The notes: generated by a model not told the origin, from the sequence alone. DNA of 64,000 nt from Allomyces arbusculus (GCA_027604705.1 JADHYV010000059.1:1-64000); one strand, 5' to 3'; positions 42,302 through 54,718 are shown, numbered from the stretch's first letter. Numbers and translations: made by a program.

Positions 42302-42854
42302 ACAGCTGTTGGATCAGGCTTGGCGGTCGGAAAACTCGCAGAGGAATGTGTCAGGGGACGGAAGATCGCAGAACACGACGGTCTTGCTGCAGATCGTGCG
42401 ATGTAGCCAGGTATTTATATCGACTTTTTAATGAGTTGGTGGAGTTGTTATGGAGCGACCACGCCCTCCGCGCCACTGACGTGGTGATGACTGGCTAACA
42501 TGACTTGGAGATCATGTTGCCATGAACCTGCCAAGATATGTATTGTTGACATGGCAATCCTCGCCACCCAGTCATTTTGGAGACTCGAGAGATGGCTGTC
42601 AGGTTGAGCGTGCTGTGTTTAGCAGGTGAACGCTCGACGATTGCCCGCGCACGCACAACGCGCGCCAATTAGTTAAAAGTCTCTGACCGGCACTTTGGGA
42701 GAATGCACTTTATTGATCTTTGGGCAGAGCTCCAGCCTCGTGTCCATCGCATTGATGGAACTCAGTGCAGCAAGCGACACCTGGGGCCAAGAGCTTGAAA
42801 CAAAAAACTAACCACACCCACGAGCGCGTGGCAAGGGAATGAGGGCGTGCGGTT
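42302..42854. other. intergenic, upstream of FLR15
   Basis: About 550 nt. A TATA-like TATTTATATCG occurs near 42411, about 110 nt upstream of the FLR15 start. No gene is recognised. Confidence 0.4.
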
Positions 42855-44198
42855 TCATATCAATGAGCAAACTTCATGTACTTCCCTTTTCTGATGATGC
42901 TCAATCGACAATGATAAACGCTCCAAATACCGTGGCTCCTGGAAGCCGTCCAATTCAAACAATGATGTCAAAACGCGCCGCGGTTTTGCGACATTCTTTA
43001 GCGTCGTTGGTGATGACCTTCGCGTCAGCCAAAAGTCGCTCAGCTTCGTCTCGTCATCAGGCGGTACCAACTTTGTGGTGACGAAGTGCTGAATCACGCC
43101 GTCAATTGTGCGAACCATCAGTTCAAACGTCACGTATCCTTCGCGATGATTCTTGATGACTTGCTTGGCGCCTTGGTCGAGGTCGGTGTTACTCAGAATA
43201 GGGTCCAGATGCATCGTGAGCCACGCGTGTTCCCCTTCGAGAATCTTCATTTCGGCCAGGACCCCGCGAATGTGGACTTCAGGATAGGTCCCACAATGTG
43301 CTCGCTCCGCTTTGAGAGCGTTCAGTTCCGCTTAGTTGCGACGAAGCGTGATGATGTGCTCCATGCAAGCTCACGCAGCCAGTCAACATTGTAGTAATAT
43401 TGCTCCTGCACATGATCAATGAGTGAGCGCGTCTTGCTTTTAGCCGTGGTAAGGAATTGCGCCGCGACAGGGAGCAGCGTGTCGAGCACTTTGGTCATCT
43501 TCGGCGCCGTCTTGCACTTAAGAAATTCAGTCTGCAGCCGTTGCATGGACTCCGTCGCGCGCACGAAGAAAGGGATGACGGTCGTCTCGATTTTGACCTG
43601 GTACCCAGGGTGTTCGCCGGCAAAATCGATGCAATTGGGCCGAATCGACCAGAAGGTGGTTTTGAATTCAGCTATGGAACAGGCGAGAGGCGTGGGGGTC
43701 AGCTCTCCAATGCCACAAAAGTATAGAGAAAACCGACACACCATCGGTCAGCCTGACTTGGCCATCACTGGGCGCCGAAAGTCGCGCAGCGCACGTGCCG
43801 CCCGTGCCTGTGAACCATGTTGGCGCGCTGCTGCGTTCGTGTTGAGCCAGATTTTGCCGTTGTCGTGCATTACTAGCTTGCAGGGCACCTCGTAACCGCG
43901 GTACGTCTGGCTCGCCCACAGGCAGTGGGCGAAATCCACATCCATCCTTCGTACTAGGAATGTAACAAAAACATCAATTGGTCAGATCGTGTTGTCAAGC
44001 ATGGCGGGTGCGGCAATGCGTTGAAAAGGCAGAGTTACGAACCAAACAACAGTTGCCATCCCCTTGCCCTTGCACGATGAGATGCCATTTGTTGTTGGGC
44101 GACGAAATGAACTCGTTCGTGTCATGACGTTCCCCGATCTTGGACCGACCCGGCACGCTCGAGATGAAGTCGGTTTGCTGCCACGCGAGCGTCGTCAT
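42855..44198 (-). CDS. unrecognised four-exon gene
   Basis: Four exons are inferred from phase-compatible splice sites: 44198-44039, 43953-43795, 43671-43375 and 43309-42855. The introns are 85, 123 and 65 nt with donors GTAACT, GTGCGC and GTGAGC, giving about 356 aa. The protein is mixed alpha/beta, with no signal peptide, membrane segment or known motif that I can name. Landmarks: KWHLIVQGQGDGNCCLV, DFAHCLWASQTYRGYEVPCK, FKTTFWSIRPNCIDFAGEHP, YQVKIETTVIPFF, a helical stretch (ESMQRLQTEFLKCKTAPKMT), and GYVTFELMVRTIDGVIQHFV. Two parts resemble each other loosely in pattern (W or H-x-L-x-V strands), so a duplicated beta-sandwich is possible. The exon 2 donor is the least certain. I do not assign a function. 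Confidence 0.6.
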
Positions 44199-44722
44199 GT
44201 TCGTTCGTTGAGCAAGCGTACTGAGAACGCGCTGAATCGCTGAGCGGGCGGGCAGCGCATCAGCGCATCGGGAGAGGGATGTGGTGGCGGTATATTGGCA
44301 ATGCTGGCGTTGGTGTGAAGTGCATGCGTCGGTTCGGACGTGGAAAACAACCACGCCATTGAAAAGCGTAACCACGTCAGCGGATGTTGGCCTGGATAAG
44401 GAGGCTCAAGTCAATAATGAGCCCGAAAAGACGATGCTGCCTTGTCCAACGTTCTATGCGGTGTCTGGAAGTGGGACTGTGCCAATGATATCCGAGAATG
44501 ATGATGTGCGCAGGCCGGAGTGGCCGACAATGCTGAGGAATGCTCACGCGAACGGATGTTTCAGCTGATGGTGGACGTTCATGCTCATGGATCATGGTGG
44601 AGAGCGTGCGTGACCAGCACATCCAGATTTGCAGCGTGCCTGAATGAGGGAAAAAAACACGGGTTATGCAGAATGTATCCATTGACAGCTGGACAGAAAA
44701 CCATCAACAACACGAGGCTCGC
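44199..44722. other. no gene recognised between the four-exon gene and the SR gene
   Basis: About 520 nt. It includes the upstream region of the four-exon gene and the 3' flank of the SR-protein gene. Nothing else is recognised. Confidence 0.4.
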
Positions 44723-46802
44723 TCACGGCGACGGAGAGCGCGAAACCGACCGCGAAACCGACCGCGACAGCGACCGGGACGCCGATCGACCTCGCGCCAT
44801 GGTGCGGCCACGAGGCGGCGACCGCGACCGCGACCGCGACGGCGAGCTGGACACAGACCGCCGGCGGTCCACACGGGGCGGCGAACGCGTACGACTGCGC
44901 GACTTGGACCTGGACCGACCGCGTGCCATACGGGGCGGCGACTGCGAGCGGGAACGGGACCGCGACACGGACCGACGACGCGCCATGCGCGGCGGGGACC
45001 GCGACCGGCTGCGCGACCGTGACGACCTCGACCGATCACGAGCACGAGCCGCTTGTGCCGACCGTCCGGGCGGCGACGGGCTCGCACGCCGCGCACGCTT
45101 GGCTGAGCGACTGCGCAACCGTCGAGGTGCACCTGTAGACGACGAGGACACGGACCGTGGGCGGCGACGCGCCACGGCCGCGGGGGATGGCGAACGGCGC
45201 CGCGGAGGAGGACTCATGCTAACGTCGCGGTCGGGCGAGGGACGACGGAGTGGTGGGCTCATGCAGCGGCCAGACGCGGCGCGACGCGGCGGACTGCGGC
45301 TACGACTCATACTGCGACTATGTGCAGGACGACGCGGCGGACTGCGGCTCATGCTCTTGCTACGGCCGCGCATACCCGGGCGCGGCACCGGGCTCGGGCT
45401 GCGACTGAGACTGCGGCTCAGGCTGCGACTCAGGCTGCGACTGCTGGTCGACATTGGGCTGCGATCGCGAGCACGGCCGCGCAGACTCGGTGAACGACCA
45501 CGAGTGGGGCCACGCGGGCTTGGCGAGCGCCTGCGCACACTGGTCGAGCGGCCACGCGAGACGCTACGGCTGCGACTGCGGGACATGGGCTTGCGCGCCC
45601 GGGTACGATCGCGCGGTGGGGACCGCGACGGCGAACGGGACATGGACGAGCGGGACCGCGACCACCCATGGCGCATCGGCGGGCTCCGCGAGCGCGAGCG
45701 GGAGAAGCTGCGGGCACGACGACGTGGCGGCGACTGGGAACGGGAATACGAGCCGGAGCGGGAGCGCGACCGCGAGCGCGAATACGACACGGAACGGCCA
45801 CGACCATGCGGGCTCGGGCTGCGGCGCGCACGACGACGCGGGGGAGTTCGGCTGCGGCTGCGGCTTGGGCTGCGACATGGGGACCGCGAGCGGGACCGCG
45901 ACGACGAGAGCGAACGTGCACGCCGGCGCGGCCGCGAGTCGCGCGGACTCCGGCTCCGACTGCGGCTGCCGCTCCGGCGATCGCCCGGCCGGTACGAGTT
46001 GGCGTCGTCCCTGCGCCTCGGTGCGGCCGCGCGTTGGGGCGGACCCCTTGGCGGCCCCATGACGCTGGAAAGCGCCGCCTTGGCCTCGTCCTTGACCTTG
46101 TCCCAGCGCATCCCAAGCTCGCGTTCGGTCGCCTTGAGATCATCCTTGGTGCGGCGACCCGCGGCCACGTCCTCGGCCACGACAGCAAGAACAGCGAGTG
46201 CACGGCGCCGTTCCTCGCGCGCCTCCTTTTCGGCAAACTCGGCAGCCCGTTTCTCGCGCTCGGCAACCTTTTCCTGCCGCTTCTGCTCCTGCAGCTCGCG
46301 GTTAAACGCATCGCCCGGCTTGTGCACGTCGTCGCGGATCCCGAGCGCAGAAGCAAACCGTCGCGCTTCCTCGGCCTTGCGCGCAGCCTGTTGGTGCGTC
46401 GACGTGCTCGGTGCGTCGGCAGCGGTCGGGCCGGCAAGTTCGGCGAGCAGTTTCTTGCGAAGTGCGTCGACCTGGTCGTCAATCGAATCTTCGTCCACCC
46501 TACAACGTAATGATAGATCAGTTTGGCTGATCCGTCACCATATCCGCCAAATCGAGGGCGACTTACCCCTCGTCCTCGAGCTTCAACCGCAACTCGAGGC
46601 ACTTGACCTCCACCTGGCGCTTTTGCTCGTGCAGCAGGATCTCCTTGTTGGGCTGGCGCGGCTTGAGGAACTCGTCGTTGTTGAAGTCGGCGCCGCGGTC
46701 GCCCATGCGCGGATCGCGCGCGCGCAGACTTGACAGGTTGCGCGTCACATAGCCGTTGGTCCCGGAACCGCGCGGTGTCGTGAGCCCAATGCCGTTGTAC
46801 AT
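44723..46802 (-). CDS. Cwc21/SRRM2-like SR-rich spliceosome protein
   Basis: Two exons are inferred: 46802-46567 and 46499-44723. The intron (67 nt) has donor GTAAGT, giving about 670 aa. The N-terminus MYNGIGLTTPRGSGTNGYVT is the diagnostic start of the Cwc21/SRm300 family. The cwf21 helix follows (KEILLHEQKRQVEVKCLELR, EDEGVDEDSIDDQVDALRKK). About residues 130-280 are a charged helical region (EKVAEREKRAAEFAEKEARE). From about 285 to the end is an RS domain made of SRSRSRSP, SPPRR and RRSVS-type repeats. Known role: Cwc21 sits in the catalytic spliceosome next to Prp8 and Snu114, and human SRRM2 also scaffolds nuclear speckles. At about 670 aa this is far longer than the small yeast Cwc21 and shorter than human SRRM2. 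Base composition is skewed by the RS codons. Confidence 0.92.
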
Positions 46803-46989
46803 GATTGCAGCTAGTTGCTGGGCGTGACGACGGCGGTAGCGGCCGTCGTGACAGAGTCGACGACAGCGAAACTGGCACCTCCCAAACGAACGCGACGATT
46901 TGGGTGCAAGCCTGTCACGCCGAGCCCCGTGCATGTCACGCCCCACGTTGCCCATGTCTCACGCCGGCGTCTCGCAGCAACCATCAGAC

Positions 46990-47460
46990 GGAGCACCTCA
47001 TGCAGAAATTCACTGTGATCACCGCGCCCTCGGTGATGGGCCCCGCAGAACACGATGGCGCGGCCAAACTTGAGCACTGAACTCCACGCGCGGAGCCACA
47101 TGCCCCGCTGCGCGCGAACCCGCAATCGGCTGTCTGACCAGATTACCAACAACACGGGCCACGCTCACGAAGCAGAGCATCGACAGCAGTCGTTTCGCAC
47201 TAAGCAAGTACGCAACCACTGACGGTATTGCCCTGCACGGACCAGCCATGAGGCCGTGCATGGCCGGCGAAGCAGCGTGTGCGAATCGCCTGCAGCGGGT
47301 AGCCAAAGCACGAAAATGGTGATCCTCGTCAACGGAATTGATAGCGTGCACATGTTGATTTTACCGGGACTATGAGCCAACCAACCCGTCACGACGACGC
47401 GCCCAACCAAAAATGAACGCCTGGTCTGAATCGATCGATCGATCAGGTCAAAGAGCACAA
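46990..47460 (-). pseudogene. decayed C-terminal copy of the adjacent SLC16-like transporter
   Basis: Minus-strand pieces follow the last five helices of the intact gene at 47497 in order. GRVVVTGWLAHSPGKINMCT corresponds to GRIITGWLADRAGNVNMYAL. AYLLSAKRLLSMLCFVSVAR with VVGNLVRQPIAG corresponds to HRLPSMLGSVAIANAVGNLA and GPPIAG. LKFGRAIVFCGA corresponds to LDYGGAIVFSGV. The pieces lie in three frames and the first two-thirds of the gene are missing. It sits directly 3' of the intact copy in the same orientation, between that gene and the SR gene. Confidence 0.8.
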
Positions 47461-47496
47461 CGTGCAAATTCAAGCAAATTCAAATTTAATTCTCGC

Positions 47497-49102
47497 TCAA
47501 TGCTTGGCCCACACGTGGCCATCCAGCATCGCAAACCGCATATACACCATGATCAGCGCGCCGACCGCCATGACCACGCCCGAAAACACAATCGCACCGC
47601 CATAATCCAGTGCGGGGCTCCACAGCGCGCCCTTGCCTGCTGTGATCAGCGCGCCCGCAATCGGCGGCCCGGCCAAATTCCCGACCGCATTCGCAATCGC
47701 CACCGACCCGAGCATTGACGGCAACCGGTGCGCGCCAAATAATTGCGCGAGTACCGACGGAAGAAGCGCAATGTACGCGCCCGCCGTAAGCCCAAACACG
47801 GAAGCGTACGCGATGAGCATCCCGTGCACGTTGCCCGCGGGTAACCACAGCGCGAGCGTTCCGGACCCTGTGAGCAGAATTGACAGCGCGTACATGTTGA
47901 CATTGCCCGCGCGGTCTGCGAGCCAGCCAGTAATGATGCGGCCGGCAAACGACAGTGCGTTGATGAGCGTGAGAAGCAGCGCCGCAAACGAAGGTGGTGC
48001 CCCGACCACAGCGACGACGTAATTCGGGAGGAAAACGAACGGCAAAAGATAGCCGATCGAAATGCACAGGCGCGACGCAAGAATCAGTTGCAGACGCCGG
48101 TCGCGCAGCGGTGTCCAAATCGACGAGTCGGCGTTGGTGGTGGACCGGCGGCGGGCAGGGAACCGGGTCCGGATCAGCGCGGTCGCGACGAGCAGGATCG
48201 CGACGGTGCCCGCGCCCATGACACGGAGCGTCACCTTGGACCCGAGCCGTGGGAGGAGCTCGGAAATGACGAGCGAGTAGACGAGCGGGCCGGCTCCGGA
48301 GCCGGCCATGCCAATGCCAGTTGCCAGAGAACGATTCTTGACCCACCATTGCGACGGGAGCGACGTGACGGGGTAGTAGACGAGACTGCACCCGACGCCA
48401 AACAGGACGCCTTGCGTGAGGCACAGGTGCCAGACTTGCGTCGCGAATGATGCGAGCGCAATGGCGATACCAATGACAATCGTGCCCGCAAAAACGACAG
48501 TGCGAAATGGAACGCGTTCGGATAAGTCACCGACGACGATGCCACACAGAAACATGCCTTTGATCACGCATCGAATCAATGTCAGTCCGTGTTGTTCTGG
48601 ATGCGGATTCGAGTGATCGCGCCAAAACAAAAAAAACAAAACAAAAAAACGCACTTGCAGGCTGCAGCGCGCCGGCCAGCGCGAGCGACGACGGCGACGC
48701 GTCAGGAAAATCGTATCGCTGGTACCAGTCTTGGAACAGACCGTACGCGTAATGCAGGCCAAACGCGCTGAAATATGTTGCAAACGTGACAATCACCGAC
48801 AGCCACGCGTACAGCCCGCCGTCGACTTGCCCCGGGAGAACATCGAACGGCTCGTCGTGATCGGTTTTGCCAATACTCAACTCGTTGCTAACGCGCAAGT
48901 CCAGGTCGACCTCGTCCGAGCCGGGTTTGCCCTTGGCCAGGAACGGGTCAATCTCGAGGTCGATGCGAGCCGCGTCCTTGGTCATGGCATCGCGATCAAG
49001 CAAAATGCTCGCGTTGTCGTGATCGACAACGGTCATCGACATCGTCGCGTTGCTCGCCGGTGCGGCCGGGGTCGTGGACACGTTCATGGTCGTTTCGAGC
49101 AT
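47497..49102 (-). CDS. SLC16-like (monocarboxylate transporter type) major facilitator
   Basis: Two exons are inferred: 49102-48655 and 48557-47497. The intron (97 nt) has donor GTGCGT and acceptor AAG, giving about 502 aa. The first about 100 residues are a polar cytosolic tail. The signature DGGLYAWLSVIVTFATYFSA opens TM1, as in the monocarboxylate porter family ([D/E]G[G/S][W/Y]-W). The protein has 12 hydrophobic segments, e.g. SLATGIGMAGSGAGPLVYSL, ILASRLCISIGYLLPFVFLP and GVVMAVGALIMVYMRFAMLD. The TM8-9 loop reads GRIITGWLADR. Family members usually co-transport protons with pyruvate, lactate or other monocarboxylates at the plasma membrane. Fungal members are diverse, so the substrate is not assigned. 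The open frame extends upstream of the first ATG only through a GTG. A decayed partial duplicate follows downstream. Confidence 0.88.
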
Positions 49103-50424
49103 CGTACGAGGACGGATATCATGCGGCAGCCGAGGATGCGCAACGGGAAGTGGTGGAGAAGGCCGGTAGGCAGGGAACGCGCCGTCGTGGATAAGATCAG
49201 CATTTGCAAACGGCGCAACGATCACAGTTTCTCGAGGGATCCAGGCTCCTTTATACTTGTCCGAGATTTGAGCGATCCTTTTGCCCCAGCCCCCTCGTCC
49301 CTTCCGCGCCCTCCATTCGCGACCTCGATGACCAGCGCGACTCGTAGGGCCACGCGCGCCATCCCGCAGCAGCCAGCGTGGCGGTCGGAAGGGACGGACC
49401 CGCGCGTGCAGTCACTAATGCCTCTCACTCGCGCGGACGGCTCCCACCGCCGACAAATTCCCGCTCGCCGCGCGTGGGCAACCGTTCCCTGGCATGGTCA
49501 ACAATGTACCGGGCATGGTGCCACAATGGTGCGAGTGTGTTCCTGTTGCTTGGCGGTCGTCGCGATGGCGAGGGTTCGGAAGCAAACGGAGGGGGCTGAC
49601 GCTGTGCCCATCGGTGCTGTCGACCAACATGCACATGACTTGACCCGATTCGCGCAGTCACGTCTCGCGGATGTCTCATGGAGGGGAATGCGGCATTGAC
49701 GCGCCGACCGCCACTGACCGACTCCTCCCGTTCGCACGTTCTCACCGATTCCCCCACGCAGCCACTACTGCGGCGGTCCCGGCAACCGCAGCGCAGGCAC
49801 TCACTCCCTCGCCAAGCCGACCTGCATGCGACGCGCGTGGACCCGCTCTGACCTTCACCAAGCCGGCCTCACGAGGCGGGGTCGCGGGACACCACAACCA
49901 GACCTGCAACTGGGCCATGACCACGACTGTGCCCCCGTCTCGACGATCGAGCGCCATAGGTGTGGAGTTGAGCGACGCCGATTGCTCACAAAACGGTTCG
50001 AACAGACCGCGGACCAGCTTGAGGTCATGACAGTGCCGTACCCATCGTGGCCAGGCCGTTAGAGTTAGAGGAGCGCCAACTGGTGGAGAAGCCGGCAAAA
50101 ACAAGCAGCTCAACGGCCGTCACTCTGCATGCCAATGGTGGAAGAGCAAACGAGCGCGGGTGTGGTTCGCCGACTGTGGGCTGCTGTTGTCGCATCAACT
50201 AAAGAGGAACGCGACGCAGCCAGGTCCGTGCTGCCCGCGAACAAGCTGCCAGCAGGATGCGATAAAAGCACAAATTCGACGTTGACTGTATTTGAAGATC
50301 TCATGGCTGCGCAAACCTCTCTCTCCGCAACGACAAAAAAGGAACGCTACATCAAAGCACCAACCAACCAAAAAAAAGAGTCGTACAGATTCAAACACCC
50401 GCTCACCTTGGCTCGCCGGACACC
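49103..50424. other. 1.3 kb without recognised gene
   Basis: Upstream of the SLC16-like gene and downstream of the aminopeptidase gene. Open frames are short or begin without ATG. Nothing was recognised on either strand. Confidence 0.45.
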
Positions 50425-53338
50425 TTAGTACCCGTACTTGGCCTCGAGCGCCCAATCATCGAGCCACTTGGCCACCTCGGCGGCATCGCGCTCGTGCCAG
50501 GTGATGTTCGACTCGCACCGGTCGTACGCCTGCGCCAAGTTGCGCGTGCACGCCTTGGTATCCTTATCCTCAAAGAAGGCCTTGGCCTTGTTGATCCCGT
50601 CGCGCGTCGAGAACCGCACCGCCATATCCACGCAAGTGCCGAGCATGCCGAGGTTGCCCTCGTACCGCTTGAACAGCGTGTCCCAGTTACTCGTGAAGAA
50701 CGCCCACACGTGGTGCCGCGCCGCCGGCGACGACGCCAGCGGGCCCCACACGTAGTAGAGGTCCTGCGGGCGCACGTGGTCCGCGTCCATCGAAAAGTCG
50801 AGCGCGGCCTGGATCAGTTCGGGCTTGCGGGCCGCACCGAGCGCGCGGAGCGATGCGTAGCGCAGGTCAATGTCCTGCGTCGTCTTGAACGTGGTGCGCA
50901 CGGCGTCCCACTCGGGTTGGCCGCCATGGGCCACGACCAGCTGCAGGACCACGCCGTACAGGTCCGACGAGACCGCCGACGAGTCCTGCTCGTAAATGAA
51001 CCGGTCGAACCGCTTACGCGCCTCCTCAATCACCCACTTGTCCCCGGCACGACCCGCGACGTTGAGCATGATCGGGCGCAGCATCTTGTTGAGCGCCGAC
51101 TCGCCCGGCTGCGCGTCGAACCCGAGCCGCTTGGCGTGCGGCGCAAAGACGGTCCGGCGCAGCTCGTCCAGGTGCGCGCGCACCTCGGCGGGCGCGTCCG
51201 AGAAGGCAAAGTCGAGCGCCTCGACCGCCGCCGCGACCGTCGAGAGAACCACGTACTCGGTCTCGGCCGGGATGACCGAGGCCAAAAGCGACAGGAACTG
51301 CGCGGTCGGCGCATACCCGGCGCGCGCGAGCGCGAATGCGTCGTCGACGATCGCAAGGCGGTCGCGCACGCCAATGTGGCCGTGGCGGATCGCGCGCTCG
51401 ATGCGCGTGAGCGCCGCCGACGAGTAGGCCACGCGGTAAAGGCCGGCCGCATCCTGGTTCAGCAGGTACGTCAGTTCGTGGCCCGAGGTGAGCCCCAGGC
51501 GCGCAGCGACGGCCGGGTCCACGGCGAGGTCGAGGTCGAGCGTCTTAGTGGTCATGACTTCGTGCGAGACGATGCGCGGCGTCGGCGCGGCGACGGCCAC
51601 GTTCAGCGGCAGCGGCCAGACGGTCGTGTCCTCTTCGGGCTTGAGGTCGCCCGTGCGCAGGTAACGCTTCTGCGAGAGGTGCAGGCGCAGGCCATGCTCG
51701 CCCGCCGGCAGTGGGGACTCGTCGACGCGCAGAACGGGGAACCCGGTCTTGGACGTCCACACGGACATGAACGAGCGCACGTCCTGGCCCGAGGCTTCGG
51801 CAAGGGCGTCCCAGAGGTTGTCGGTGGTCGCGTTCGCGTAGGCGTACTTCTTGAGGTAGGCGCGAATACCCTTGAAGAAGACGTCGAGACCAAGCCACTG
51901 CGTGAGCATGTGGATCACCGAGCAGCCCTTGCTGTACGAGACGCCGTCAAAGATTTGGATGATTTCCTTGGCGTCGAGCACTTCGACGTGGATCGGGTGC
52001 GACGAGCGCAGGCCGTCAACGACGAGCGCCGTGTTCTTGTCATCCGCCAAAAACTGCGTCCAGACATCGTGTTCCGGGAACAGGTGGTCCGACCCGACGA
52101 GCGAGACCCACGACGCGAAACCTTCGTTGAGCCACAGCGCGTCCCACTGGTCCATGGTCACCAAGTTGCCGAACCACTGGTGCGCGAGCTCGTGCGTGAC
52201 CGTCGTGTTGACCCACTTCTTGGTGGCCTCGGAGCCCGTCTCGTCGTCGACGAGCAGCGCAACGGTACGGAACGTGACGAGACCCCAGTTCTCCATGGCG
52301 CCGGCGGCGAAATCCGGCACCGCGACCTGGTCGTACTTGGTGAGCGGGTAGGGGATCCCAAACACCTTCGAGAAATGCTCGAGCGTCTTGACAGCGACGG
52401 CGAGCGCAAACCGGCCCTGCTGCACGAGCCCTTCGGTCGTGTAGACGCGCACGCGCACGGGGTTCGGCAGGTGCTTGGACGGGCGCGTCCAGGCCTCGAT
52501 CCACTCGAGTTCGCCAATGACCCACGCGAGCAAGTAAGTCGCCATCAGCGGCGTGCGTGCAAACTTGACGACGCGCTTGCCGTCCTTGCGCGGCGTGTCC
52601 GAGACGACATCGCCGTTCGAGAGCGCCGTCAAGTGCGAATCAACGACCAAGGTCACATCAAACGTGGCCTTGAGCGCCGGCTCGTCCCAGCAGGGCACGG
52701 CGCGGCGCGCGTCGGTCGCCTCAAACTGCGTGACCCCCATGTACTTGGTCGCGCCGCGCACCTCGTACTGCGACCGGTAGAACCCGGCCATTTGGTCGTT
52801 CATGATGCCCGAGTAACTGATCTTGAGCGTCGCGTCCAAGCCGGCGCCAATGGTCGCGCCGATGGGCAGCGTCGCGGTCTGCTCGTCCGAGTCGTAGACG
52901 GCCGACTCGCACGTGAACGTGTAGTCGCGCGCGGTGACGGTCGCCGAATGGATGGTGATCTCGAATGCGTTCAGGACAATGGCGTCGACTTCGGCGAGCG
53001 TGCGCAGGCTATCGAGGTGGGGGTGCGAGTTTCATGTTCGGCAAGGTGGTGGAAAGTGCAGACCCGTCAGTTCATCCCCTTCGCTTGTACAACGCAACCC
53101 TTGGCCCCAGGAACCACCACTTCATCGTCTCCGCGCGCGCTCATGGGACCATGGCAGGCTCAATGCCAAGACGAAGAGGGACAACGCACTTGACCGTGAC
53201 CTCGCCGTCAAACGTAAACTTGGCAAAGTCGGGCACAATCGTCACGTCGTAGTGCGACGGCTTGACCGTCTGCGGCAGCTGCACGCGGCGCGGCGCGCCG
53301 GCGTCGCCGTGCGTGGCGGCGGCAACGTTGCGGCACAT
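50425..53338 (-). CDS. M1-family zinc aminopeptidase
   Basis: Two exons are inferred: 53338-53190 and 53008-50425. The intron (181 nt) has donor GTGCGT and acceptor TAG, giving about 910 aa. The N-terminal beta domain begins RVQLPQTVKPSHYDVTIVPD, close to yeast Ape2/Aap1 and animal puromycin-sensitive aminopeptidase. The substrate-anchoring exopeptidase motif GAMENWGLVTF is at about 286. The zinc site HELAHQW (about 322-328) is followed after 18 residues by the third ligand in NEGFASW. The ERAP1-type helical C-terminal domain fills about 560-900 (e.g. LYRVAYSSAALTRIERAI, DLYYVWGPLASSPAARHHVW). All catalytic residues are present. Known reaction: removal of N-terminal residues from peptides, mostly in the cytosol. 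No signal peptide or membrane anchor is seen. The start MCRNVAAATHG is the first in-frame ATG. Confidence 0.96.
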
Positions 53339-54718
53339 GATGATTGAAGTAGTCGGGGTGGGGAGCAGAGGACCCGTCTCTATCGAACGGTCCAAGGCCG
53401 GCGTCAGCGTCGGGGGTCGAGCAACCGCGAGCTGGCTGGTGCGCTGGTTGGCGAGGGTGCTGCAGCGTACGGGGTGCCTCGGTCTAGTAAACTGTTGCTG
53501 GAGAAAGCCGGCCCAGCAAGTTGGTCGTTGCAGAGCACGGGCCGGTACAAAACGTCGTCGTCGTCGTCGTCAAGGAACTTGAGGAGAAGCTGTCTGGCGT
53601 CGGCGCGAGGAGGATGAAGTTCTTCTCCTAGCACCGCCGCCACTTGAGATGCTTGTGCGCGTGCGTGCTTTGGCTGTGGTTGGATCATGCCACGTGCGAA
53701 TGAAACGCAACGTTGAAGCCAGGCACCAAGGCGAATCTGGCGGAAGCACCAGTCCGCCAATCGCCTGCACGCCGCAGAATCGCGCGCCTCAGAGATTGCG
53801 GCATCGACACGGTACGCCCTGCCAACTCCCTGAGGCTCAGAAATCCGAGAGGGACGATCACGTCCTCGATCAAACGTCGCCATGCCGTGCGTGCTCGACT
53901 AGCGTCGGTGCTCTGGCGCGCCGCGGCGGCAACCCACCGTGTAGCGCGCGCCATGGGTTCTACGTATCGTGGCAGCGCGGACTCGTCTCCGTGCCTGCGC
54001 AGAGTTGGCGCGACAATGCGCGCGGGCGCGCGCCACGAGTGAATGCGACTGCCAATCGAGCGGCTGTGAGGGGTGGAGAGGGAAGACTGGGCTTTGGCGG
54101 AACCGGAGGTGGGTACCGTTGCGCCCGCGGGATCGCGCAAAGGGCTCGCCGACCTCGCGGCGCGTCCCCCACACACCGCGCGTGTCCAACCTTCGGCGCG
54201 CGATGAACGCTCATGTTCGCCACACAACATCCGGTGCGCCGCGTTCTTTTCATGTTCTCCTGGCAGTTCAACTCGATTCAACACGACCGCGCGTGATCCA
54301 GCAAGTCGTGTCGTGTTGGATCGTGGGTGACACGAGCGCACTCGCGTAGGCGCTGAAAGCGAAGCGAGACCAACGCTCGACCTGAGATGGACCCAAGCGT
54401 TGTGAACGGATGATGAGAAAATATAATGTACACGGTGCACATGCAGCGAATCGAATCGAAACCAACAGCCAAGCCGAGAGAGAGAAATGAAGCGGGAAAG
54501 GAACATGACGAGCGAGTTGGGCAACACCGCAGCGTGCGCGACGTCAGCAGCAGCACGCGTGTGAAAGGGACCAAGAGGAAATAAAGCGGGGCAAAGAGAG
54601 AGGAGTGCCAAACGGTTTGCAACCAAACGAAACAAAACAGAACGAAACGACCGACACGGCGACGCTGGTCCAACCGATGACCACGGGGATGCACATACGG
54701 CGGCCCGGGACACGAGAT
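53339..54718. other. 1.4 kb without recognised gene
   Basis: Upstream of the aminopeptidase start and downstream of the cyclin stop. It holds a long minus-strand open frame (53685-54713) that starts with GTG and shows no recognisable protein pattern. I treat it as non-coding. Confidence 0.45.

Noticed and set aside
44520-46733. Plus-strand open frame of 737 codons, Arg/Asp-rich
   Set aside because: It is the mirror of the RS-repeat codons of the minus-strand Cwc21-like gene and has no independent protein signature.
50494-53193. Plus-strand open frame of 899 codons
   Set aside because: It is antisense to the M1 aminopeptidase. GC-rich codon bias leaves the opposite strand open; the minus strand has all catalytic motifs.
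53685-54713. Minus-strand open frame of 342 codons
   Set aside because: It starts with GTG, has cysteine- and basic-rich chance composition, no domain and no splice link to the cyclin or aminopeptidase genes.
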